A DNA stretch of 12,531 nucleotides from positions 1-12,531 of the forward strand of contig JAAZOI010000259.1 of the NCBI GenBank assembly GCA_012797825.1, given 5' to 3'. Shown piece by piece: positions 6,377 through 12,531 of the stretch. Source of the stretch: Eubacteriaceae bacterium. Lineage in GTDB: Bacteria > Bacillota > Clostridia > Eubacteriales > UBA1433. Positions within the stretch are counted from its first letter, which is position 1. Each line of letters starts with the position of its first letter. A program made the translations under genes and the position numbers. The notes under the pieces are model-generated. The model did not search any database. It worked only from the letters and a program-made list of their open reading frames with translations, and was not told the DNA's origin.

Positions 6377-7117
6377 ATGGCAGAAAAAAATAAGATGAAA
6401 ATTGAGAAAATATCTGTAGTTGACCAAGTGGTTGACGAAATTAAGCAGACCATAATAAGCGATAAATACAAAGCGGGAGACAAACTGCCTTCCGAGACGG
6501 AAATGGCGCAGTTGTACGGAGTGAACCGTCTAAGCGTTCGAATGGCTTTTCAGAAGCTCAATACACTCGGTGTTATTGAGACAAAAGTAGGTGACGGTTC
6601 GTACGTAAGAGATTTTTCAATGTACCCGATAATTAATGAGATTGTGGATTTTTATAACGGTGAGGACAGATTAGAGGAAATTCAGCAGATGCGCAGGTTA
6701 TTGGAACTGGAATGCGTTGCGCTGGCGATGAAGCTTGCGACAGATGATGAAAAAGATGAATTAAAACGATGTCTTGACAGATATCATAAAATTCGTGATT
6801 TAATGCTTAGCAGCGAAAGCGAATCGCTTTTTGAGCAGACTATTGACGCTGATTTAGAATTTCACTCTCAAATTGTTAAAATGTCGCATAACCGCTTATA
6901 TGAAGAAATATATTATATGGTGCAAAAGCTAATTCGCTCGCATATTTCGACACTTATGAAAAAAAGGCGGATATGGATGAGGCAGCTGGGTAATGAGCTT
7001 CGTGACGGTCATGACTATATATATGAAGAAATCTGCAACGGAAATATTTCAGCGGCGCAAAAGTTGATTGACGAAATGCTGGATATCATACCGCCGCAAG
7101 GCCAGCCCGAACAATAA
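6377..7117 (+). CDS. GntR-family transcription regulator, FadR subfamily (FCD domain)
   Basis: DNA-binding repressor or activator whose C-terminal domain senses a small acid or its breakdown product. The 246 residues show the N-terminal winged helix (about 12-78), with K-L-P-S-E-T-E-M-A and the recognition helix V-N-R-L-S-V-R-M-A-F-Q-K-L, then G-D-G-S-Y-V of the wing. The all-helical FCD domain follows (about 100-240). Its metal site is partly kept: D159 and H163 (D-L-E-F-H) and H212 (D-G-H-D-Y); the last histidine of the usual set, 22 residues after H212, is M234. The start ATG has only a weak site, AAGG at 6361-6364, 12 bases upstream. Being beside an acid-sugar dehydratase, it probably regulates that gene; FadR-type regulators of sugar acid use are frequent. 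Confidence 0.92.
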   Translation: MAEKNKMKIEKISVVDQVVDEIKQTIISDKYKAGDKLPSETEMAQLYGVNRLSVRMAFQKLNTLGVIETKVGDGSYVRDFSMYPIINEIVDFYNGEDRLEEIQQMRRLLELECVALAMKLATDDEKDELKRCLDRYHKIRDLMLSSESESLFEQTIDADLEFHSQIVKMSHNRLYEEIYYMVQKLIRSHISTLMKKRRIWMRQLGNELRDGHDYIYEEICNGNISAAQKLIDEMLDIIPPQGQPEQ

Positions 7118-7135
7118 ATATAATTTTAAACAATA

Positions 7136-7166
7136 AAAAATACCTTTTAATTTAAAAGGTATTTTT
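7136..7166. terminator. Bidirectional terminator between gntR and wecB
   Basis: A perfect inverted repeat of two 15-base arms (7136-7150 and 7152-7166) with A and T tracts at both sides gives a hairpin plus T run on either strand. It lies 18 bases after the regulator gene and just past the 3' end of the convergent epimerase gene at 7174. Confidence 0.88.
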
Positions 7167-7173
7167 GTTATAT

Positions 7174-8271
7174 TTATATATTTTTACAGATTATATCAGC
7201 GATTCTTTCCGAAGCGTGCCCGTCGCCGTATGGGTTAGAGGCATGGCTCATTTTTAAATATTCATCCTTATCAGTTAGAAGCTGTTTAAAATTATTATAT
7301 ATTTCATCTTCGTATGTGCCCACCACTTTAAGCGTGCCTGCATCTACTCCTTCAGGCCTTTCAGTAGTATCGCGAAGCACCAGCACCGGTTTTCCAAGAG
7401 ACGGCGCTTCTTCCTGAATTCCGCCGCTGTCTGTAAGTATTAAATACGCCCTTGACATGAAGTTATGGAAGTCCAAAACATCCAAAGGCTCTATTATTTT
7501 TATTCTTTCGCAGTCACCGAAAATTTTATCTGCAGACTGTCTGATAACGGGATTTAAATGCACGGGGTATACGACTTTTATATCAGGAGTTTGGATTACA
7601 ACTTTTTTTATTGCTTTAAAAATTCTTTCCAAAGGATCGCCTATATTTTCTCTTCTATGAGCCGTCATTAAAATCAACCTGCTGTTTTCAGCCCAGGAAA
7701 GAACAGGGTGAGAATAATCTGTTTTTACTGTTGTTTTTAAAGCGTCTATAGCTGTGTTGCCCGTTACATAAATAGTACCTGCATTTTTGCCTTCGTTTAA
7801 TAAATTTTGTTTTGCCTCTGTAGTAGGCGCAAAATGATATTTAGCAATAAGACCAACGGCTTGACGATTGAATTCTTCCGGAAAGGGTGAATATATGTTA
7901 TTTGTTCTAAGACCCGCTTCAACGTGCCCGACAGGAATTTTTAAATAAAAGCATGTAAGAGCGGTGACAAACGTAGTTGTTGTATCACCGTGAACCAAGA
8001 CTAAATCGGGTTTTTCATTTTCCAATATTTCTTTAATGCCTACAAGAATATTATCAGTGATGTCAAATAGGGTTTGCTTATTTTTCATTATGCAAAGGTC
8101 GTAATCAGGCACAACATTAAAACAATCAAGAACCTGAGCAAGCATTTGACGATGCTGTCCGGTTACGCATACTTTTATATCAAGCTCCGGTCTTTGTTTA
8201 AGCTCTTTGATTAACGGGCACATTTTAATCGCCTCAGGTCTTGTTCCGAAAACTAACATTATTTTATACAT
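7174..8271 (-). CDS. wecB: UDP-N-acetylglucosamine 2-epimerase (non-hydrolysing)
   Basis: Cytoplasmic enzyme that interconverts UDP-GlcNAc and UDP-ManNAc, the ManNAc donor for wall teichoic acid linkage units or capsular polysaccharides. The 365 residues match the usual length. Visible motifs: F-G-T-R-P-E-A-I-K-M (8-17), HGDTTTT with D96, H-V-E-A-G-L-R with E118, P-F-P-E-E-F-N-R with E132, T-A-H-R-R-E-N with H205, D-S-G-G-x-Q-E-E (281-288) and R-P-E (305-307). These correspond to the catalytic Asp, Glu, Glu and His of the E. coli enzyme, and the glycogen-phosphorylase-like GT-B fold is implied. AAAGG (complement of 8278-8282) precedes ATG by 6 bases. The gene is divergent from a membrane glycosyltransferase, which supports a surface-polysaccharide role. 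The equivalent name mnaA is used in bacilli. Confidence 0.96.
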   Translation of the reverse strand: MYKIMLVFGTRPEAIKMCPLIKELKQRPELDIKVCVTGQHRQMLAQVLDCFNVVPDYDLCIMKNKQTLFDITDNILVGIKEILENEKPDLVLVHGDTTTTFVTALTCFYLKIPVGHVEAGLRTNNIYSPFPEEFNRQAVGLIAKYHFAPTTEAKQNLLNEGKNAGTIYVTGNTAIDALKTTVKTDYSHPVLSWAENSRLILMTAHRRENIGDPLERIFKAIKKVVIQTPDIKVVYPVHLNPVIRQSADKIFGDCERIKIIEPLDVLDFHNFMSRAYLILTDSGGIQEEAPSLGKPVLVLRDTTERPEGVDAGTLKVVGTYEDEIYNNFKQLLTDKDEYLKMSHASNPYGDGHASERIADIICKNI

Positions 8272-8284
8272 ACTAAACCTTTGT

Positions 8285-8303
8285 AAACGGCAAACCGCCG
8301 TTT
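8285..8303 (-). promoter_or_regulatory. Hairpin in the leader just before the wecB ribosome binding site
   Basis: AAACGGC (8285-8291) and GCCGTTT (8297-8303) form a 7-bp stem with a 5-base loop. On the wecB transcript it ends 2 bases before the AAAGG site. There is no T run, so it is not a terminator; it could affect translation start or mRNA stability. Confidence 0.5.
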
Positions 8304-8434
8304 GAAATTCTTTCCGATTTATTTGTCTTTGTTTATGATTTATATATTTAGATTTATATTTATTTAATTACATATTTTATTATATTATTAAATAAATTTC
8401 GATTTTTATTTACATTTTTCTTAAAACCTATAAT

Positions 8435-8463
8435 ATACTATAATAAGATAGTTTATGTGTCAA
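8435..8463 (-). promoter_or_regulatory. Probable wecB promoter
   Basis: On the minus strand a perfect TTGACA (8463 to 8458) is followed after 17 bases by TAGTAT (8440 to 8435), or after 15 bases by the better box TATAGT. The leader to the start codon would be about 160 bases. Confidence 0.55.
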
Positions 8464-8483
8464 TAATTAAATTATATTGCAGC

Positions 8484-8766
8484 CATTATTTGTAAATGGG
8501 CATATACTTTTAATAAAAAATAATAAATATTGCAAAATATAGTCAAATAATATATACTATAAATTTAGAAATTAGATTGTAAAAATTAAGTTAAATTTAA
8601 TTATCTAAGAAGGGACTTTGGTAAAAAGTTATTGAAAGTCAGTAAATAATCAGACAAGCTAAAAGCTACTTGACATATGCAATAATCAGCCGAAACTGGA
8701 TATTGACCAGAGACAATAGAGATTAAGAATTAAATATTTTTCAATGCTTATGCATTATTTGTAAAT
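8484..8766. repeat. Direct repeat CATTATTTGTAAAT (two copies)
   Basis: The two 14-base copies (8484-8497 and 8753-8766) are identical and each contains the near-palindrome ATTTGTAAAT. The first lies between the two divergent promoters and has CCATT/AATGG arms around it; the second lies in the leader of the GT2 gene next to AATGC-TTAT-GCATT. They may be protein-binding sites or chance in AT-rich DNA. Confidence 0.45.
8530..8558 (+). promoter_or_regulatory. Probable promoter of the GT2 gene
   Basis: TTGCAA (8530-8535), a 17-base spacer and TATACT (8553-8558) form a plausible sigma-A promoter. Transcription from near 8565 would leave an untranslated leader of about 260 bases. Closer candidates (TTGACA at 8670-8675, TTGACC at 8703-8708) lack a good -10 box at the correct distance. 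Confidence 0.5.
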
Positions 8767-8826
8767 AATAATATTTTAGAACAATTATGACTTTAATTTA
8801 ATTTGTAACTAATTGGGGAAGTTAAA

Positions 8827-10239
8827 ATGGAGAATTTTTTATTAAGTTTTACAGCAGTATTTCAAATTTCAGTATTTGCAATATCTTTATATTTTATAAT
8901 ACTTGCTTTCTTCGGGATTTATAAAAGAAAGACAAAAAAAATATACGAACCCGAAAAATCTTTCGCGCTGCTTGTAGCCGCTCATAACGAAGAGGCGGTT
9001 ATAGCAAACATAATCGAAAGTCTAAATATGCTTGATTATCCGAAAGAATTGTACGATATCTTTATAATTGCGGATAATTGCAATGATAAGACGGCAAGCA
9101 TAGCAAGAAAGCTTAAGGTAAAAGTTTTTGAAAGATTTAACACAAGTAAAGTAGGAAAAGGCTATGCGCTTGAGTGGATGTTTGATAAAATTTTTAATAT
9201 GGAAAAAAAATACGACGCTGTTGCTATATTTGATGCGGATAATATAATATCAAAGAATTTCTTAACCGAAATGAATAATAAGATGATGGAAGGCTATAAA
9301 GTAGTACAAGGTTATTTGGACAGCAAAAATCCTAGCGACTCGTGGATTACTCAGTCTTATTCAATTTCATTCTGGACAGCAAACAGGATATTCCAGCTCG
9401 CAAGAAACAACATAGGGCTTACCAATCAGCTGGGCGGCACGGGATTTATTGTTGAAACTGATATACTTAAGAAAATAGGATGGGGAGCTACGTGCCTTAC
9501 GGAGGACTTGGAATTTACATGCAAGCTTGTTTTAAACGGCTATAAAGTAGGCTGGGCTCATGACGCGGTTGTATATGATGAAAAGCCGCTAACTCTAAAG
9601 CAGTCATGGAACCAAAGGAAACGCTGGATGCAAGGTTTTTCTGATGTGGCGTCAAGATATTTTTTCCCGCTTATGAAAAACGCTTTCACAAAATGCGATT
9701 TTGTATCCTTTGACTGTGCGTTATATTCGATACAGCCATTCATAACATTGCTGCTTGGACTGTCGCTGCTGCTTACTGTTTTGCAGAACAATAACGAGCA
9801 CGGGCTTAATATTTTCGTTATTAACAACTTACTTCCCGGATACATATGGAAAGCTTTCAGCATTTTCCAATTCTTATTTACACCGTTTATAATGATTCTA
9901 GAGAAAAAAATACGAAAATCCCTCTTTGTATTTTTAAGTTTGTATTCTCTGAATATTATTTTCTCAAGCATGATAATCGGAGTACATCCGCCTTTTATAG
10001 AAACGGCAATAGAAAACGCAGTATATATAGCTATATGCATTTTAATCACCTATGTGATATTAGGCAAGAAACAAGCTAAACTGTTTATTTGGTACATTTT
10101 ATACGGCGTATATACGCTTACATGGATTCCTATAACGCTTCAAGGAATTGTAAACAAAAACAAAAAAGAATGGAGCCACACTAAGCATACAAGAGCTATA
10201 AGTATTCACGAAGTTACCGAATACGAGAAAAACGCTTAG
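8827..10239 (+). CDS. Membrane glycosyltransferase family 2 (processive polysaccharide synthase type)
   Basis: Integral membrane enzyme that transfers sugars from a nucleotide donor, probably building a surface polysaccharide and possibly moving it across the membrane. In the 470 residues: a membrane segment at 10-32, then the cytoplasmic GT-A domain with A-H-N-E (52-55), I-A-D-N-C-N-D (81-87), the D-A-D metal motif (D136, D138), G-G-T-G (203-206), T-E-D (225-227) with the presumed base D227, and Q-R-K-R-W (263-267), the Q-x-x-R-W signature of cellulose and hyaluronan synthase-like enzymes. About five more membrane segments follow (298-320, 343-358, 365-385, 393-413, 418-441), then a conserved-looking E-W-S-H-T-K-H-T-R tail. 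No PilZ domain is present. ATG follows GGGGAAG (8815-8821). The donor sugar cannot be told. Confidence 0.93.
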   Translation: MENFLLSFTAVFQISVFAISLYFIILAFFGIYKRKTKKIYEPEKSFALLVAAHNEEAVIANIIESLNMLDYPKELYDIFIIADNCNDKTASIARKLKVKVFERFNTSKVGKGYALEWMFDKIFNMEKKYDAVAIFDADNIISKNFLTEMNNKMMEGYKVVQGYLDSKNPSDSWITQSYSISFWTANRIFQLARNNIGLTNQLGGTGFIVETDILKKIGWGATCLTEDLEFTCKLVLNGYKVGWAHDAVVYDEKPLTLKQSWNQRKRWMQGFSDVASRYFFPLMKNAFTKCDFVSFDCALYSIQPFITLLLGLSLLLTVLQNNNEHGLNIFVINNLLPGYIWKAFSIFQFLFTPFIMILEKKIRKSLFVFLSLYSLNIIFSSMIIGVHPPFIETAIENAVYIAICILITYVILGKKQAKLFIWYILYGVYTLTWIPITLQGIVNKNKKEWSHTKHTRAISIHEVTEYEKNA

Positions 10240-10260
10240 CGGAGATTAAATAAAAATTAA

Positions 10261-10290
10261 AATTTGCAGCATTATGCTGCATTTTTTATG
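10261..10290 (+). terminator. Rho-independent terminator after the GT2 gene
   Basis: GCAGCA (10266-10271) and TGCTGC (10275-10280) form a stem with a TTA loop, extended by one T-A pair and followed by a T run. The GT-C gene downstream is therefore likely transcribed separately. Confidence 0.82.
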
Positions 10291-10511
10291 TTTTGTTAAA
10301 TATGGGGATATTTTATGAAGTTTTGGAAGATAATTTGATTTATAATATATTTTATTATGTTTAGATAAATTATTTTAAGAAATTTGTAAGATTCCAGCTT
10401 AAAAATTGTAAGTTTTATATAGTATTTTAAGTCTTAACATAAAGCAAACAAAAAGCGTATATAGAAATTAATATCAAAGCTAAAACCAGACTGGAGAATA
10501 AAAAACTATAT

Positions 10512-11843
10512 ATGAGGCAGAACAAATTTATAATAAATTTAAAAGAACATTACCCGGCGTTTATAGTCATGTTGTTAATAACTATTTTAAGCTTTTCAGC
10601 TATGAAAAAGCTGGGCGTGGAATACACGCTGTATAGCGATGATTTTTCGTATGTTCTCGCAGGCATAGAATTTGCACACAGCGGAACTATTACTATGAAC
10701 AATTCCATTAGCGCGCTTGTCATGCCCGGAATGCCCTTTTTTATAGGCATATATTCTCTGATTTTCGGACAAGGAATACAGCTTTGGATTGCGCTTAAAA
10801 TAACATGGATTATTATGGGGGCACTGACAGCTTGGTTTGTATACAAGTCAGTACGTATCTTCTCACCTCGCTGGTGCGCAATTTGTGCTATGTGCCTTCT
10901 CATGACTCCTGATTTTATATGGGGCAATAATCTTATTCTTACAGAAACGCCTTTTATGCTTATGCTTTCAATTATGATTTATGAGACTTTTATGATGGCT
11001 AAAGATAAGAAATGGAGGCATTTTATATGGGAAACGGCGGCATTTTTCGTAGCATTGATGCTTAAAGCGAACATAGGGCTTTATCCGCTGTTCGCTCTTG
11101 TTTATCTTATAATTAAAAAATATCCGATAAAAAAGCTATTGCTTCAAGGACTTATTTTAATAATAGTTGTATGCACCTTTGTTGTGCCTTGGAGTATGAG
11201 AAACTATAAAATATATGACGCATTTATACCGCTTACTTTCGGTTCGGGAAATCCTGAACTGCTCGGAACATATCAGGGGTACGGGTATCCTGATGACAAT
11301 TTAGATTACGAAACATATGTTAATGTGCCGATGCGCGAATTTATGAAAAAATATGAGAATGCTGAAGGCACAATTGAGCCGCAAATAAAATGGTACACAG
11401 ACCAGATAAGAGACAGCCTGAAAGCAGAATACAGAAAATCGGTATGGTGGCATACTAACCCGAAATCAATGCTAATATCTTATTTCATAATAAAACCGAG
11501 AAACATGATATTTCATAATGTGTTTTGCTGGGAAGAGCTGTTTAAAAACGCAAACCAATTTACTTTTAAAATAAGATATATCGAAATGACTATAATATTA
11601 TTAGGCATATTGATATCGCTTGCAAATAAGAAATTAAGAAAAGAATATTTGTTTCTGTGTATATTGTATATTATAAACATTTACCTATACGCATCTACAT
11701 TTGCATTTGACCGTTACGCCCAGCCGTTTTTGGCAATACGCTTTGTTGCATTCGGTTTTTCACTATATCAGATAAAAATGCTGCTTGCGCAGACATGGAA
11801 AGAATATGTAAGAAAAGATCAGCTTTCACATACGAAAAATTAA
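10512..11843 (+). CDS. GT-C fold membrane glycosyltransferase (ArnT/PMT, GT39/GT83-like)
   Basis: Multi-pass membrane enzyme likely to transfer a sugar from a polyprenyl-phosphate donor on the outer face of the membrane. Its 443 residues show a membrane segment at 15-30, then an extracytoplasmic loop with the acidic D-D pair (D43, D44) that is the catalytic signature of the superfamily. Further membrane segments follow at about 70-88, 92-112, 120-135, 146-162, 172-200 and 208-227. L-T-E-T-P (143-147) and the P-W-x-x-R-N motif (226-231) are typical of this group. An extracytoplasmic segment (232-355) precedes two or three more helices, with an R-Y-x-x-P motif (401-405) as in ArnT. The substrate is unknown. 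The start ATG has a poor ribosome binding site: GGAG (10493-10496) is 15 bases away. The preceding GT2 gene suggests a shared glycan pathway. Confidence 0.85.
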   Translation: MRQNKFIINLKEHYPAFIVMLLITILSFSAMKKLGVEYTLYSDDFSYVLAGIEFAHSGTITMNNSISALVMPGMPFFIGIYSLIFGQGIQLWIALKITWIIMGALTAWFVYKSVRIFSPRWCAICAMCLLMTPDFIWGNNLILTETPFMLMLSIMIYETFMMAKDKKWRHFIWETAAFFVALMLKANIGLYPLFALVYLIIKKYPIKKLLLQGLILIIVVCTFVVPWSMRNYKIYDAFIPLTFGSGNPELLGTYQGYGYPDDNLDYETYVNVPMREFMKKYENAEGTIEPQIKWYTDQIRDSLKAEYRKSVWWHTNPKSMLISYFIIKPRNMIFHNVFCWEELFKNANQFTFKIRYIEMTIILLGILISLANKKLRKEYLFLCILYIINIYLYASTFAFDRYAQPFLAIRFVAFGFSLYQIKMLLAQTWKEYVRKDQLSHTKN

Positions 11844-11859
11844 CAATTAAGAGTATTAT

Positions 11860-11897
11860 AAAAAGCATATATTAAATTATATAAATATATGCTTTTT
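11860..11897 (+). terminator. Rho-independent terminator after the GT-C gene
   Basis: A perfect 13-bp stem, AAAAAGCATATAT (11860-11872) with ATATATGCTTTTT (11885-11897), has a 12-base AT loop. The right arm ends in five T residues and the left arm starts with five A residues. Confidence 0.85.
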
Positions 11898-11917
11898 AAT
11901 TGTGCTAAAAATAATAT

Positions 11918-11945
11918 TTGATTACAGTTTTATCTGTGATAATAT
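11918..11945 (+). promoter_or_regulatory. Promoter of the zinc-ribbon membrane protein gene
   Basis: TTGATT (11918-11923), a 16-base spacer ending in TGA, and TAATAT (11940-11945) form an extended -10 promoter with a start near 11952. The leader to the ATG would be about 53 bases. Confidence 0.5.
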
Positions 11946-11965
11946 ATATTACATATAACTGTAAT
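11921..11965. repeat. Inverted repeat ATTACAGT / ACTGTAAT around the promoter
   Basis: The arms at 11921-11928 and 11958-11965 are perfectly complementary, 29 bases apart. One overlaps the -35 region and the other the first transcribed bases, as a repressor operator pair might. A second, smaller pairing ACAG/CTGT (11924-11927 and 11934-11937) shares the left arm. Confidence 0.5.
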
Positions 11966-12004
11966 GGAAAGCAATTGTAATTATTGAGAAAAAGGAGAGA
12001 ATTT

Positions 12005-12531
12005 ATGGCAATTATAGGAATGTTTATAAGCGTTGCTGCCTTTCTGATTTTCTTCATGTTTTTTGGCTTGATGGCAAACAGCGGATTTTTAAGCTTGATA
12101 ATGGCAGCAACGGCAATTACCGGCTTTGTGCTTGCGGCAATAGGATACGACAAAAGTTATAAAATATCTAAAAAAGGTATTCAGGCTCAAAAAGATAAAC
12201 TTAAGATGATTATAAGTTTATATCTATCATTTGCAGTAGCGTTATATGCTTTTAATCTTTTATTCAGGCGACCTGCTACTATATATTTTGTAGCGGCTCT
12301 TCCGTATTTTTTAGCTATATTAGTATTGTTAATATTAATAGGAGTTATAATGACATTAATAAAAATCGGCGCGGCAAAAAGAACATTAACTACTGAAACT
12401 AAAAGCGCGGTTCCAACCTTTACAGCATCTGCAAAGTTCTGCAGAAAGTGCGGCGGCTGTGTTGACGACAAAATGAAATTTTGCATAAAATGCGGAGCAA
12501 AAATCGAAGAAGCTGAAAATATTGATAACAC
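12005..12531 (+). CDS. Multi-pass membrane protein with C-terminal zinc ribbon, 3' partial
   Basis: I do not recognise a specific family. The frame starts with MAIIGMFISVAAFLIF and stays open for 175 codons to the window edge. It shows four hydrophobic segments (about 2-24, 28-47, 72-88 and 95-118), with a basic loop K-S-Y-K-I-S-K-K-G between the second and third, then a Thr/Ala/Lys linker and a zinc ribbon with C146-x-x-C149-G and F-C160-x-x-C163-G; an extra cysteine is C152. Small zinc ribbons joined to membrane helices are common in Bacillota proteins of unknown role. AGGAGAG (11993-11999) lies 5 bases before the ATG, a strong site. The opposite-strand open frames over this region lack such signals. 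The C-terminal end is not visible. Confidence 0.8.
   Translation, partial: MAIIGMFISVAAFLIFFMFFGLMANSGFLSLIMAATAITGFVLAAIGYDKSYKISKKGIQAQKDKLKMIISLYLSFAVALYAFNLLFRRPATIYFVAALPYFLAILVLLILIGVIMTLIKIGAAKRTLTTETKSAVPTFTASAKFCRKCGGCVDDKMKFCIKCGAKIEEAENIDN

Larger units (their letters stand above)
8272..8826. other. Divergent intergenic region of 555 bases
   Basis: There is no credible gene here. The DNA is very AT-rich from 8310 to 8600. It holds the wecB leader hairpin and promoter, a near-palindromic 14-base direct repeat CATTATTTGTAAAT (8484-8497 and 8753-8766), the promoter of the GT2 gene, and a less AT-biased stretch 8608-8720 in which several short stems can form. I could not match that stretch to a known riboswitch. 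Confidence 0.75.

Noticed and set aside
8600..8720. c-di-GMP or other known riboswitch before the GT2 gene
   Set aside because: Conserved cores of the classes I know are not present; only short generic stems are seen.
9558..10049. Minus-strand open frame of 163 codons inside the GT2 gene
   Set aside because: It overlaps the Q-x-x-R-W motif and membrane region of a clear gene and shows no family features of its own.
12187..12531. Minus-strand open frame over the right edge
   Set aside because: The plus strand carries a frame from 12005 with a strong ribosome binding site, membrane segments and a canonical zinc ribbon; the minus-strand frames here are its shadows.
1..12531. CRISPR array, insertion sequence, toxin-antitoxin pair or tRNA gene
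   Set aside because: No regularly spaced repeats, terminal inverted repeats with a transposase, small paired genes, or cloverleaf other than the tmRNA were seen.

Overview
The window looks like a chromosomal segment of a low-GC Gram-positive bacterium, most likely a clostridial-type Bacillota member. Reasons: AT-rich intergenic DNA, strong purine-rich ribosome binding sites, smpB directly next to ssrA, an OppA-type binding protein, a DUF1835/DUF3658 protein and compact hairpin-plus-T-run terminators. I cannot name a species. No plasmid, phage structural, integrase, transposase, CRISPR or tRNA gene is visible.

Left part (1-2390): the 3' end of an oligopeptide ABC-transporter binding protein with its terminator, then the trans-translation module. 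smpB has its own sigma-A-type promoter, and the tmRNA gene (ssrA) starts one base after the smpB stop codon. SmpB carries alanyl-tmRNA to ribosomes stalled on broken mRNAs. The tag encoded here is AKNEKLAFAA.

Middle part (2390-4990): directly downstream of ssrA, a classic integration site, lies a very AT-rich gene for a protein with a C-terminal PD-(D/E)XK nuclease core (E345, D379, E393-x-K395) and an unrecognised N-terminal part. It is the best candidate for an acquired, possibly defence-related gene. A DUF1835/DUF3658 gene of ordinary composition follows after 38 bases.

Next (4990-7170): an enolase-superfamily acid-sugar dehydratase with a good promoter and a tandem 8-base repeat in its leader, a strong terminator, then a FadR-type GntR regulator with its own near-consensus promoter. 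The regulator probably controls the dehydratase gene.

Right part (7170-11900): a cell-surface polysaccharide region. A UDP-GlcNAc 2-epimerase gene on the minus strand (UDP-ManNAc supply) is divergent from a membrane GT2 synthase, followed by a GT-C (ArnT/PMT-like) membrane glycosyltransferase. The 555-base divergent region carries promoters for both directions and a leader of about 260 bases with several possible hairpins before the GT2 gene.

End (11900-12531): a multi-pass membrane protein with a C-terminal zinc ribbon runs off the window. Its promoter is bracketed by a perfect 8-base inverted repeat. Nothing here is a clearly new multi-gene system. The items most worth a second look are the nuclease-like gene beside ssrA, the smpB/ssrA junction and the structured leader of the GT2 gene.
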